This document shows, one piece after another, positions 1 through 6,430 of a stretch of 14,845 nucleotides of DNA. The notes beneath the pieces were generated by a model. It was not told where the DNA came from and searched no databases. It worked only from the letters and a program-made list of their open reading frames with translations. The position numbers and the translations under genes were made by a program. The DNA is from Trebonia sp030042015 (GTDB taxonomy: Bacteria; Actinomycetota; Actinomycetes; Streptosporangiales; Streptosporangiaceae), in assembly GCF_030042015.1 (NCBI RefSeq), contig NZ_JASIAL010000314.1, positions 1-14,845 on the forward strand. The letters are read 5' to 3'. Numbering within the stretch: position 1 is the stretch's first letter; every line of letters starts with the position of its first letter.

Positions 1-1335
1 GACAGCCGCGACCAGGGCGGCCGCGACCAGGGCGGGCGCGACGGCGGGAACCGTGACAACCGCGGCGGCGGAGATGACGACCGCGAGGGCTCGGGCAGCC
101 GGCGCAGCCGCGACCGGTTCCGCAACCGCAACACCAGCAACCGCCGGCGCGAGCGCGGCGGCGGTGGCGGCAGCGAAGCCGAGCCGGTGATCACCGAGGA
201 CGATGTCCTGATCCCGATCGCGGGCATCCTCGACGTGCTGGACAACTACGGTTTCGTCCGCACCACCGGCTACCTGCCTGGCCCCAACGACGTCTACGTC
301 TCGCTGTCCCAGGTGCGCCGTTACGGCCTGCGCAAGGGCGACGTGGTCGAGGGCGCGATCCGGCAGCCGCGCGAGGGCGAGCGCCGGGAGAAGTTCAACG
401 CGCTGGTCCGCCTCGACAAGATCAACGGCCTGGATCCCGAGCAGGCCAAGAACCGGCCGGAGTTCTCCAAGCTGGTCCCGCTGTACCCGCAGGACCGGCT
501 GCGGCTGGAGACCGAGCCGACCAACATGACCACGCGGATCATCGACCTGATGTGCCCGATCGGCAAGGGCCAGCGCGGCCTGATCGTGTCGCCGCCCAAG
601 GCCGGCAAGACGATGATCCTGCAGGCGATCGCGAACGCGATCACCAAGAACAGCCCCGAGTGCCACCTCATGGTCGTCCTCGTCGACGAGCGGCCGGAGG
701 AGGTCACCGACATGCAGCGCACGGTCAAGGGTGAGGTCATCCACTCGACCTTCGACCGGCCGGCCGACGACCACACCACGGTCGCCGAGCTCGCGATCGA
801 GCGGGCCAAGCGCCTGGTCGAGATGGGCCACGACGTGGTCGTGCTGCTGGACTCGATCACCAGGCTCGGCCGGGCGTACAACAACTCCGCGCCCGCCAGC
901 GGCCGGATCATGTCCGGCGGCGTCGACTCGATGGCGCTCTACCCGCCGAAGCGGTTCTTCGGCGCGGCCCGCAACATCGAGCACGGCGGCTCGCTCACGA
1001 TCCTGGCCACGGCCCTGATCGAGACCGGCTCGCGCGCCGACGAGGTGATCTTCGAGGAGTTCAAGGGCACCGGCAACATGGAGCTGCGGCTGCGCCGCGA
1101 GCTGGCGGACAAGCGCCTGTTCCCGGCGGTCGACGTGGACGCCTCGAGCACCCGCAAGGAAGAGATCCTGCTCGCGCCGGAAGAGCTCAAGATCATCTGG
1201 CAGCTGCGCCGCGTGCTGCACGCGCTGGAGCCGCAGCAGGCGCTTGAGCTCCTCATGGAGCAGATGCGCAAGACGCGAAGCAACGCCGAGTTCCTCCTGC
1301 AGGTGCAGAAGACCACCCTCGGATCAGACCGCTAG
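1..1335 (+). CDS. rho: Transcription termination factor Rho (5' end missing)
   Basis: ATP-dependent RNA translocase/helicase that ends transcription of untranslated RNA; it acts as a cytoplasmic hexamer. The reading frame is open from base 1, so the gene starts upstream; the in-frame GTG at 187 is internal. The visible 444 residues begin with about 60 residues rich in Arg, Gly and Asp, the disordered insertion typical of actinobacterial Rho. The cold-shock-like RNA-binding domain follows (from ILDVLDNYGFVR, about 208-243). The ATPase core then shows the Walker A motif SPPKAGKT (589-612), the stretch LVDERPEEVTDM (about 676-711) and the Walker B segment VVVLLDSITRLGRAYN (835-882). The C-terminus is complete at TAG 1333-1335. 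rpmE follows after a 154-base gap, the usual actinobacterial arrangement. The identification is certain; only the true start is unseen. Confidence 0.97.
   Translation, partial: DSRDQGGRDQGGRDGGNRDNRGGGDDDREGSGSRRSRDRFRNRNTSNRRRERGGGGGSEAEPVITEDDVLIPIAGILDVLDNYGFVRTTGYLPGPNDVYVSLSQVRRYGLRKGDVVEGAIRQPREGERREKFNALVRLDKINGLDPEQAKNRPEFSKLVPLYPQDRLRLETEPTNMTTRIIDLMCPIGKGQRGLIVSPPKAGKTMILQAIANAITKNSPECHLMVVLVDERPEEVTDMQRTVKGEVIHSTFDRPADDHTTVAELAIERAKRLVEMGHDVVVLLDSITRLGRAYNNSAPASGRIMSGGVDSMALYPPKRFFGAARNIEHGGSLTILATALIETGSRADEVIFEEFKGTGNMELRLRRELADKRLFPAVDVDASSTRKEEILLAPEELKIIWQLRRVLHALEPQQALELLMEQMRKTRSNAEFLLQVQKTTLGSDR
6..65 (+). repeat. 15-base tandem repeat in the Rho N-terminal region
   Basis: CCGCGACCAGGGCGG occurs twice in perfect tandem (6-20 and 21-35). 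Degenerate 15-base units follow to about 65. Because the unit is five codons long it encodes repeating Arg-Asp-Gln-Gly-Gly and similar pentapeptides. It probably extends upstream of the window. Seen directly; slippage expansion of a disordered RNA-binding segment is an inference. Confidence 0.75.
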
Positions 1336-1360
1336 CAGCCAGGGAATACGTGCTGGCCGT

Positions 1361-1405
1361 AACCGGTTTGCGCGTCTGGCAAACTAGAAAGCCGCGACTA
1401 CGCGG
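1361..1405 (+). promoter_or_regulatory. Inverted repeats in the rho-rpmE gap (rpmE leader or rho terminator)
   Basis: The 154-base gap between rho and rpmE has an eight-base palindrome AACCGGTT (1361-1368). It also has an inverted repeat GTTTGC (1366-1371) with GCAAAC (1379-1384), seven-base spacer, and a small hairpin CCGCG-ACTA-CGCGG (1392-1405). These could be weak termination or pausing hairpins after rho, an operator, or part of a structured rpmE leader. No convincing -35/-10 pair was found. The function is unresolved. Confidence 0.35.
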
Positions 1406-1489
1406 TACCGGTTCACGCCACGCCACCCGCTGGCACGCCCGTTGCGGCGAAGGCGACCCGGCGACCGCTTAAGGCAAGGAGCCAACCAG

Positions 1490-1723
1490 ATGAAGCCTGA
1501 GATTCACCCGCCCTACCAGGTCACGACCGTGACCTGCGGGTGCGGCAACACGTTCGTGACGCGGTCGACCGCGCCCAACGGCGTGATCCACACCGACGTA
1601 TGCTCGCAGTGCCACCCGTTCTACACGGGCAAGCAGAAGATCCTGGACACCGGCGGTCGTGTCGCGCGCTTTGAGAAGCGGTTCGGCAAGGGCGCTGTCG
1701 TCGGCAAGTCCGGCAAGAAGTAG
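1490..1723 (+). CDS. rpmE: 50S ribosomal protein bL31 (zinc-binding form)
   Basis: Structural protein of the large ribosomal subunit at the central protuberance, where it helps bridge to the 30S. The 77-residue product starts MKPEIHPPYQ. It carries the cysteines of the zinc-containing form: Cys-Gly-Cys in VTCGCGNTF and Cys-X2-Cys in VCSQCHPFYTGKQ. The tail FEKRFGKG...GKSGKK is basic, as expected for an rRNA-binding protein. ATG 1490 was chosen because AAGGA lies at 1476-1480, nine bases upstream, and because family members begin this way; the same frame opens upstream to 1442, but those residues do not match the family. The intact zinc motif is consistent with the housekeeping paralogue rather than the zinc-starvation form. 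A hairpin terminator follows, so it may be transcribed separately from prfA. Confidence 0.97.
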   Translation: MKPEIHPPYQVTTVTCGCGNTFVTRSTAPNGVIHTDVCSQCHPFYTGKQKILDTGGRVARFEKRFGKGAVVGKSGKK

Positions 1724-1731
1724 CCCGGTCA

Positions 1732-1767
1732 GTAGCGCCCGTGCCGCAATAGGCGCACGGGCGCTAC
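1732..1767 (+). terminator. Hairpin terminator after rpmE
   Basis: A perfect 13-base-pair stem, GTAGCGCCCGTGC (1732-1744) with GCACGGGCGCTAC (1755-1767), and a ten-base loop, beginning eight bases after the rpmE stop. There is no T-run after it, as is common for actinobacterial hairpin terminators. It probably ends the rho-rpmE transcript or protects its 3' end. Confidence 0.75.
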
Positions 1768-1794
1768 AGCCGTGTCAGGGGCCAGGGGCACGAA

Positions 1795-1909
1795 GGGACG
1801 GGCAGTCCCACGCGGGGGCATGGGGGACGGTAGTCCCCCCGCGGGGGGCATGGGGGGACGCGTAGTCCCCCCATTGGGGGGTCACCGGGGGGGCTAGGCC
1901 CCCCGGGGG
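1795..1909 (+). repeat. Array of G-run/C-run hairpin repeats upstream of prfA
   Basis: Three imperfect tandem units each form a hairpin of a G-run plus AC, a short loop, then GT plus a C-run. Unit 1: GGGAC (1795-1799) with GTCCC (1805-1809). Unit 2: GGGGGAC (1822-1828) with GTCCCCC (1833-1839). Unit 3: GGGGGGAC (1852-1859) with GTCCCCCC (1865-1872). Units 1 and 2 end in GGGGGCAT or GGGGGGCAT. A fourth, different stem pairs G 1887-1892 with C 1899-1904 and is followed by five G. C-runs can also pair forward: CCCCCC-GC-GGGGGG at 1835-1848 and CCCCCC-ATT-GGGGGG at 1867-1881, so alternative folds exclude each other. The array ends 22 bases before the prfA start and must lie in its leader if transcription begins upstream. 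It may be a dispersed intergenic repeat, a leader structure, or G-quadruplex-forming DNA. Confidence 0.85.
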
Positions 1910-1931
1910 TAAACAGAGAAGGGTTTTGATT

Positions 1932-3014
1932 GTGTTCGACAGGCTCGGGGACCTGGCGAGCGAGCGCGCCGAGCTTGAGCGCGCCCTCGCCGATCCCGGC
2001 GTGCACGCGGACCCGGAGCAGGCCCGGGCGCTCGCCAAGCGGTACGCGGAGCTGACCCCGATCGTCAACGCGTTCCGCGAGTGGCAGCAGGCCGGCGAGG
2101 ACGAGGCGACCGCGCTCGAGCTGGCGCCGGAGGACCAGGCGTTCGCGGCGGAGGCCGCTGAACTCGCCGCCCGTCGCGCCGAACTCGAAGACCGGCTGCG
2201 CACGCTCCTCGTGCCGAAGGATCCGAACGACGAGCGCGACACCATCCTCGAAGTCAAGGCCGGTGAGGGCGGTGAGGAGTCCGCCTTGTTCGCCGCCGAC
2301 CTGCTCCGCATGTACCTGCGGTACGCCGAGCGCCACGGCTGGAAGACCGAGGTCATCGACTCCACGCCCACGGGTCTTGGCGGCATCAAGGACGCGACCG
2401 TCGCGGTCAAGACAGGCCGCGGCGGGACGGGCGCGTGGTCGCGGCTGAAGTACGAGGGCGGCGTGCACCGGGTGCAGCGAGTGCCGGTCACCGAGTCGCA
2501 GGGCCGGATCCACACCTCGGCCGCGGGCGTGCTCGTGCTGCCCGAAGCCGACCCGGTGGACGTGCAGATCAACGACAACGACATCAAGGTCGACGTGTTC
2601 CGCTCGTCCGGGCCGGGCGGGCAGTCGGTGAACACCACCGACTCCGCGGTGCGGATCACCCACCTGCCATCCGGCATCGTGGTCTCCTGCCAGAACGAGA
2701 AGAGCCAGCTGCAGAACAAGGAGCAGGCGCTGCGGGTGCTGCGCGCCCGGCTGCTCGCCCAGGCCGAGGCCGACGCGGACGCGAAGGCGGCCGCGGAGCG
2801 CAAGGCCCAGGTCCGCACCGTCGATCGCTCCGAGCGGATCCGCACCTACAACTTCCCTGAGAACCGGATCTCCGACCACCGGGTCGGTTACAAGGCCTAC
2901 AACCTGGATCAGGTGATCGACGGGGAGCTCGACGCGGTGATCGACGCGCTCGCCGCCGCGGACCTGGCGGCGAAGCTGGCCGAGCGGGAGCGCAGTGAGC
3001 CTGCTGCTCGATGA
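1932..3014 (+). CDS. prfA: Peptide chain release factor 1 (RF1)
   Basis: Reads UAA and UAG stop codons and triggers release of the finished protein on the ribosome. The product is 360 residues, the normal length for RF1. It has an N-terminal helical domain with ADPGVHADPEQARALAKRYAEL, the stop-codon-reading tripeptide Pro-Val-Thr at 185-187 in RVPVTESQGRIHTS, and the catalytic GGQ at 229-231 in SSGPGGQSVNTT. The PVT form (RF2 has SPF) identifies RF1. GTG 1932 was chosen over TTG 1926 because GAAGGG ends at 1923, eight bases before the GTG and only two before the TTG, and because relatives begin MF. The last 20 bases overlap prmC, whose product methylates the GGQ glutamine, so the two are likely translationally coupled. 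Confidence 0.97.
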   Translation: MFDRLGDLASERAELERALADPGVHADPEQARALAKRYAELTPIVNAFREWQQAGEDEATALELAPEDQAFAAEAAELAARRAELEDRLRTLLVPKDPNDERDTILEVKAGEGGEESALFAADLLRMYLRYAERHGWKTEVIDSTPTGLGGIKDATVAVKTGRGGTGAWSRLKYEGGVHRVQRVPVTESQGRIHTSAAGVLVLPEADPVDVQINDNDIKVDVFRSSGPGGQSVNTTDSAVRITHLPSGIVVSCQNEKSQLQNKEQALRVLRARLLAQAEADADAKAAAERKAQVRTVDRSERIRTYNFPENRISDHRVGYKAYNLDQVIDGELDAVIDALAAADLAAKLAERERSEPAAR

Positions 3015-3891
3015 GATCGCGCTGGCCACCGCCCGGCTCGCGGAGGCGGGCGTGGACTCGCCGCGCGCGGACGCCGAGCTGATCGCGGCCAACATCCACA
3101 ACGTCGGGCGCGGCGAGCTGCACACGGTGCCTGACTCGGAGTTCGACGCGAGGTTCTGGGTGGATGTGGGACGCCGGGCTGCCCGCGAGCCGTTGCAGCA
3201 CATCACCGGGCGCGCGTTCTTCCGGTACCTGGAGCTCGATGTCGGGCCTGGCGTCTTCGTGCCCAGGCCGGAGACCGAGGTGATGACCGGGTGGGCGATC
3301 GACCGGCTCCGTGAGATGGACGTCGCCGAGCCGGTCGCGGTCGACCTGGGCACCGGGTCAGGCGCGATAGCGCTGTCGATCGCGCAGGAGGTGCCGCGGG
3401 CGCGGGTGCACGCGGTCGAGGCGGACCCGCTGGCCCGGAGCTGGGCGGAACGGAACATCACCAGGTACGTCGACTCGTACACCGCCGGGCGCGTGCTGCT
3501 GCATGCAGGGGACTTCGTCTCCGGGCAGCCGGCGGGGGAGGCTCCGGCGGGCCCGGGTGAGCTGGCCGCGGTTGCCGGGACCGCCGACCTCGTGGTCTCC
3601 AATCCGCCCTACATCCCGCTGGGCTCGGTGGTGCCGCCCGAGGTGGGGGAGTACGACCCGCCGGCCGCGCTGTGGAGCGGCTCGGACGGCCTGGTGGCGA
3701 TCAGGGCGGTCGAACGGATCGCGCGGTGGTTGCTGCGGCCCGGCGGCCTGGTCGCCGTGGAACACGGCGCGCAGCAGGGCACGGCGGTGTACTGGGTGTT
3801 CGCCGAAGAAGCCGGGTGGCGGGACACGCGTGACAACAAGGACCTGGCAGGCCGCGACCGGTTCGTAACGGCGACCTGGCCGGGCCTGTAG
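2995..3891 (+). CDS. prmC: Release factor glutamine N5-methyltransferase PrmC (HemK)
   Basis: S-adenosylmethionine-dependent enzyme that methylates the glutamine of the GGQ motif in RF1 and RF2, speeding peptide release. The 298-residue product has the N-terminal helical substrate-binding domain (about 1-80). The methyltransferase fold follows, with motif I DLGTGSG at 117-123 and the catalytic NPPY at 203-206, which binds the target amide. Between them, at about 176-196, is an Ala/Gly/Pro-rich insertion (SGQPAGEAPAGPGELAAVAG) that looks like a lineage-specific loop. GTG 2995 follows GGGAG (2986-2990) at four bases and overlaps prfA by 20 bases in another frame. Old annotations call this family HemK and link it to haem synthesis; that is not its role. 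Confidence 0.96.
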   Translation: MSLLLDEIALATARLAEAGVDSPRADAELIAANIHNVGRGELHTVPDSEFDARFWVDVGRRAAREPLQHITGRAFFRYLELDVGPGVFVPRPETEVMTGWAIDRLREMDVAEPVAVDLGTGSGAIALSIAQEVPRARVHAVEADPLARSWAERNITRYVDSYTAGRVLLHAGDFVSGQPAGEAPAGPGELAAVAGTADLVVSNPPYIPLGSVVPPEVGEYDPPAALWSGSDGLVAIRAVERIARWLLRPGGLVAVEHGAQQGTAVYWVFAEEAGWRDTRDNKDLAGRDRFVTATWPGL

Positions 3892-3921
3892 AGCATAAGA
3901 TTCCATGACAGGATGGAACCG

Positions 3922-4644
3922 ATGAGCGCTCGATACGACTGCGCGGACGCGCAGCAGCGGGAAGCCGGAATCGCGGCGGCGGTCACCGCCGTCCAGCACG
4001 GCGGGCTGGTAGTGCTGCCCACTGACACGGTCTACGGGATCGGCGGTGACGCGTTCACGGCGTCGTCCGTCACCGCCCTGCTCGCGGCCAAGGGCCGCGG
4101 CAGGAACATGCCGCCCCCGGTGCTTGTCGGCAGCGTGCGCGCGGCGGCGGCGCTTACCGAGTCGCTCGGCGCGTTCGGCCAGGACCTCCTCGACGAGTTC
4201 TGGCCGGGGCCGCTGACGCTGGTGTTCCGGGCGACCCCGACGCTGAAATGGGACCTGGGCGACACGCTCGGCACGGTCGCGGTCCGCATGCCGCTGCATC
4301 CGGTGGCGCTCGACCTGCTCCGCCGGACCGGGCCGATGGCGGTGAGCAGCGCCAACCGGCACGGCTCGGCCGCGGCCACGACGGCCGGCGAGGCCGAGTC
4401 CCAGCTCGGCGACGCCGTCTCGGTTTACCTGGACGGCGGGCCATGCACGGACAGCGTGCCGTCGACAATCCTCGATCTGACCGGAACGGTGCCGCGGATG
4501 CTCCGGGCCGGGGCGCTCAGCATTGACCGGATCCGCAAGGTCGTCCCGGTCATCGACCTGCCAGGCCCGCCGCCCGAGGCGGACGGAATGAACCCGGCGG
4601 AGCCGCATCCGCTGGCCGGCGGGGACGCCGGACCCGGTTCCTGA
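3922..4644 (+). CDS. sua5: L-threonylcarbamoyladenylate synthase (YrdC/Sua5 family)
   Basis: Makes threonylcarbamoyl-AMP from threonine, bicarbonate and ATP. This is the first step of the t6A modification at position 37 of tRNAs that read ANN codons. The 240-residue product has the YrdC nucleotide-binding features: LPTDTVYGIGGDAF near the N-terminus, the KGRGRNMPPPVLVG loop (Lys-X-Arg type, substrate binding) and AVSSANRHGSAA (Ser-X-Asn). It is the short YrdC-like type, without the extra C-terminal Sua5 domain. The last 25 residues are Pro/Gly-rich and poorly conserved in appearance. ATG 3922 was preferred to ATG 3913 because AGGA (3910-3913) is eight bases upstream and overlaps the earlier ATG, and because relatives begin with M-X-X-RYDC. 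It lies 30 bases after prmC and 12 before rfe. Confidence 0.94.
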   Translation: MSARYDCADAQQREAGIAAAVTAVQHGGLVVLPTDTVYGIGGDAFTASSVTALLAAKGRGRNMPPPVLVGSVRAAAALTESLGAFGQDLLDEFWPGPLTLVFRATPTLKWDLGDTLGTVAVRMPLHPVALDLLRRTGPMAVSSANRHGSAAATTAGEAESQLGDAVSVYLDGGPCTDSVPSTILDLTGTVPRMLRAGALSIDRIRKVVPVIDLPGPPPEADGMNPAEPHPLAGGDAGPGS

Positions 4645-4656
4645 CCCGGCGCCGCC

Positions 4657-6042
4657 ATGCGCGATTACCTGTACGTCCTGATCATCGCCGCGGTGGTGAC
4701 GTACTTGCTGACGCCGCTGGTGCGGCGGGCCTCGATCGCGATCGGCGCGATGCACGCGCCGCGCGGCCGGGACGTCCACGAGAAGCCGACTCCGCTGCTC
4801 GGCGGGGTCGCGATGTACGGCGGCCTGGTCGTCGGCCTGCTCGTCGCGGAAAGGCTCAGCTACCTGAGGCAGGCCTTCCCGTCGTCTCGCACCGTCATCG
4901 GGCTGCTGCTCGCCGGCGGGTTGCTCGTGCTCATCGGGGCCCTCGACGACCGCTTCGGCATGGGGGTGATCAGCAGGCTTGCCGCGCAGGTCGCGGCGGG
5001 CGGCATCCTGATGTGGAGCGGCGTGTACCTGCCGTGGGTGCCGCTGCCCGGCGGCCAGATCTTCTCCCTTGAGCCCGACCTCAGCGCCACGCTGACGATC
5101 CTGATCGTCGTCCTCACGGTCAACGCGGTGAACTTCATCGACGGGCTGGACGGCCTGGCGGCCGGCGTGGTCGCGATCGCCGGGCTGTCCTACCTGGTCT
5201 ACTCGTACACGCTGAGCAATTCGGTGGGCATCCCGTCGCAGTCGGTGCCCGCGGTCGCGTCCGCCGTGCTCGCCGGCGTCTGCATCGGGTTCCTGCCGCA
5301 CAACTTCCATCCGGCGCGGGTCTTCATGGGCGACGCAGGCGCGTACCTGCTCGGCCTGCTGCTCGCCTACGGCCCGATCTCGAGCACCGCGTCGCTCGAC
5401 CCGAACATCCTCATCAACTACTCGCACCTGCAGCCGGTCAACCGGTTCCCGACGGTCCTCCCGCTGCTGCTGCCGGCCGCGATCCTGGTGATCCCGTACG
5501 CCGACCTGCTGCTCGCGGTGATCCGCAGGACGCTCGCGGGCAAGTCCGCGTTCGCGGCGGACGGGCAGCACCTGCACCACCGGCTGCTCAACATGGGGCA
5601 CTCGCACCGGCAGAGCGTGCTGATCATGTACCTGTGGGCGGCGTTGTTCTCCGGCACGGTGGTCGGGCTGTCCCAGGTCAGGATCCGCGTGATCTGGCTG
5701 GCCCTTGCCACCGTCGGGGCCATGGTTGTGCTGCTGCTCGCGACAATGCCGCGGCTGCGGCCATGGCGCACCGAAGCGAACGGGAAGCAGCGGGCCGGGG
5801 CAGCGCACCGGTCCCGTTCGGTGGGATCTGGGCGCGCCGCCGCATACGGCGCGGCGCCGGCGAACGGCGCGGTGCCCGCGAACGGGGCTGCGGCGAGCGG
5901 GGCGGCGGCGAACGGCGCGGTGCCGGCGAACGGCATGGTCCGCCCGGCCGACGCGATGCGGGCGAACGGCCCGGTGCGGGGGGGTGGGGGTGGTCCGCTG
6001 CCTGGCGGCCCGGTCCCTGTGGACGGCGAGTCGCCCTACTAA
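4657..6042 (+). CDS. rfe: Polyprenyl-phosphate N-acetylglucosaminyl-1-phosphate transferase (WecA/Rfe)
   Basis: Integral membrane enzyme that moves GlcNAc-1-phosphate (or a related sugar phosphate) from the UDP-sugar to a polyprenyl phosphate, starting synthesis of a cell-wall linker or polysaccharide. In mycobacteria the gene at this position starts the arabinogalactan linker. The 461-residue product has many hydrophobic segments and the family's cytoplasmic motifs in order: LLGGVAMYGG, the Mg2+-binding Asp pair GALDDRFG, NFIDGLDGLAAGV, ARVFMGDAGAYLLG, and the histidine motif GQHLHHRLLNMGHS. The HLHH motif separates WecA/TagO enzymes from MraY. The last 75 or so residues are a low-complexity Ala-Asn-Gly-Pro tail. 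No good ribosome-binding site precedes ATG 4657, 12 bases after sua5; translational coupling is likely. The exact acceptor and sugar cannot be read from the sequence. Confidence 0.92.
   Translation: MRDYLYVLIIAAVVTYLLTPLVRRASIAIGAMHAPRGRDVHEKPTPLLGGVAMYGGLVVGLLVAERLSYLRQAFPSSRTVIGLLLAGGLLVLIGALDDRFGMGVISRLAAQVAAGGILMWSGVYLPWVPLPGGQIFSLEPDLSATLTILIVVLTVNAVNFIDGLDGLAAGVVAIAGLSYLVYSYTLSNSVGIPSQSVPAVASAVLAGVCIGFLPHNFHPARVFMGDAGAYLLGLLLAYGPISSTASLDPNILINYSHLQPVNRFPTVLPLLLPAAILVIPYADLLLAVIRRTLAGKSAFAADGQHLHHRLLNMGHSHRQSVLIMYLWAALFSGTVVGLSQVRIRVIWLALATVGAMVVLLLATMPRLRPWRTEANGKQRAGAAHRSRSVGSGRAAAYGAAPANGAVPANGAAASGAAANGAVPANGMVRPADAMRANGPVRGGGGGPLPGGPVPVDGESPY
5859..5933 (+). repeat. Repeats in the 3' end of rfe encoding an Ala-Asn-Gly-Pro tail
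   Basis: A 27-base unit at 5859-5885 recurs at 5907-5933 with one difference, a 48-base (16-codon) offset. Both copies encode Asn-Gly-Ala-Val-Pro-Ala-Asn. Shorter GCGAACGGC copies lie around them. The repeats keep the reading frame and encode a probably disordered cytoplasmic tail beyond the catalytic membrane domain. Confidence 0.8.
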
Positions 6043-6100
6043 CCCACCCGGCCGCCCGCCACGGACCCGGGTTGGCGGCGGGGCCCCCAGCGCCAAAAAG

Positions 6101-6131
6101 CGGTGACGATCTCGCGGGGAGACCGTCACCG
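6101..6131 (+). terminator. Hairpin terminator after rfe
   Basis: CGGTGACGATCTC (6101-6113) pairs with GAGACCGTCACCG (6119-6131) around the loop GCGGG. This gives a 13-position stem with one A-C mismatch, 59 bases after the rfe stop. No T-run follows. It probably marks the end of the prfA-rfe transcript, separating it from the atp operon. Confidence 0.65.
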
Positions 6132-6250
6132 TACGCTGCAGCCCGTCCTCGCGCGGTGCGCGACTGGATACCCGGGCTTAATGTGCTGTAACCTGCGCGA
6201 CACGGCCGCGTGACCGCCGCATGCCGTGCGAACTAGCGGCTGGCGCGCCT

Positions 6251-6294
6251 GAATTTGGGGATAGCCACTGCTGAGAGGCACCCGAACTTGGGGA
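6251..6294 (+). repeat. Direct repeat GAA(T/C)TTGGGGA, possible regulator sites
   Basis: GAATTTGGGGA (6251-6261) and GAACTTGGGGA (6284-6294) differ at one base. Including the preceding three bases (CCT or CCC) the match is 12 of 14. Their starts are 33 bases apart, close to three DNA turns, so a protein could bind both on one face. No known regulator could be assigned. Confidence 0.5.
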
Positions 6295-6360
6295 GGGGTC
6301 CGTCGCACGCCACCACATGGTCATGTAAAGTCTCCAATCAGGTAAAGCAAGAGTCAAAAA

Positions 6361-6382
6361 GCTTGTGATACGCTTCACAAGC
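6361..6382. promoter_or_regulatory. CRP/FNR-family operator upstream of the atp operon
   Basis: GCTTGTGA (6361-6368), spacer TACGCT, TCACAAGC (6375-6382) is a perfect 8+8 inverted repeat. Its core TGTGA-N6-TCACA (6364-6379) is the full consensus of cAMP-receptor-type regulators, including the actinobacterial CRP/GlxR group. It lies 163 bases before the atpI start in the A/T-richer control region. A weaker look-alike, CGTGA-N6-TCGTG, sits at 6410-6425, and both share GTGATAC. Whether binding activates or represses depends on the unmapped transcription start. Confidence 0.7.
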
Positions 6383-6389
6383 ACCTCCC

Positions 6390-6418
6390 CTGATGGCAAG
6401 CGAGTCGTACGTGATACT
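6390..6418 (+). promoter_or_regulatory. Candidate atp promoter
   Basis: CTGATG (6390-6395) and GATACT (6413-6418), spaced 17 bases, are a weak -35/-10 pair. Transcription would start near 6425, giving a leader of about 120 bases that includes both hairpins and placing the CRP-type site near -53. TAAAGT at 6326-6331 is an alternative -10 without a good -35. The assignment is tentative. Confidence 0.3.
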
Positions 6419-6430
6419 TTTCGTGAACCA

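Noticed and set aside
187..1335. GTG 187 as the start of rho
   Set aside because: The frame is open to base 1 with Rho-like Arg/Gly-rich sequence, so 187 is an internal valine codon.
1764..3602. Long open frame on the minus strand (612 codons) opposite prfA and prmC
   Set aside because: It mirrors real genes on the plus strand, is compositionally biased and has no domain. Its end is the G-run repeat array.
3358..6129. Very long open frame on the minus strand (923 codons) opposite prmC, sua5 and rfe
   Set aside because: The translation is Arg/His/Asp/Pro/Gln-rich with no recognisable domain and lies opposite three clear genes with intact motifs. It is the shadow produced by G/C-rich third codon positions.
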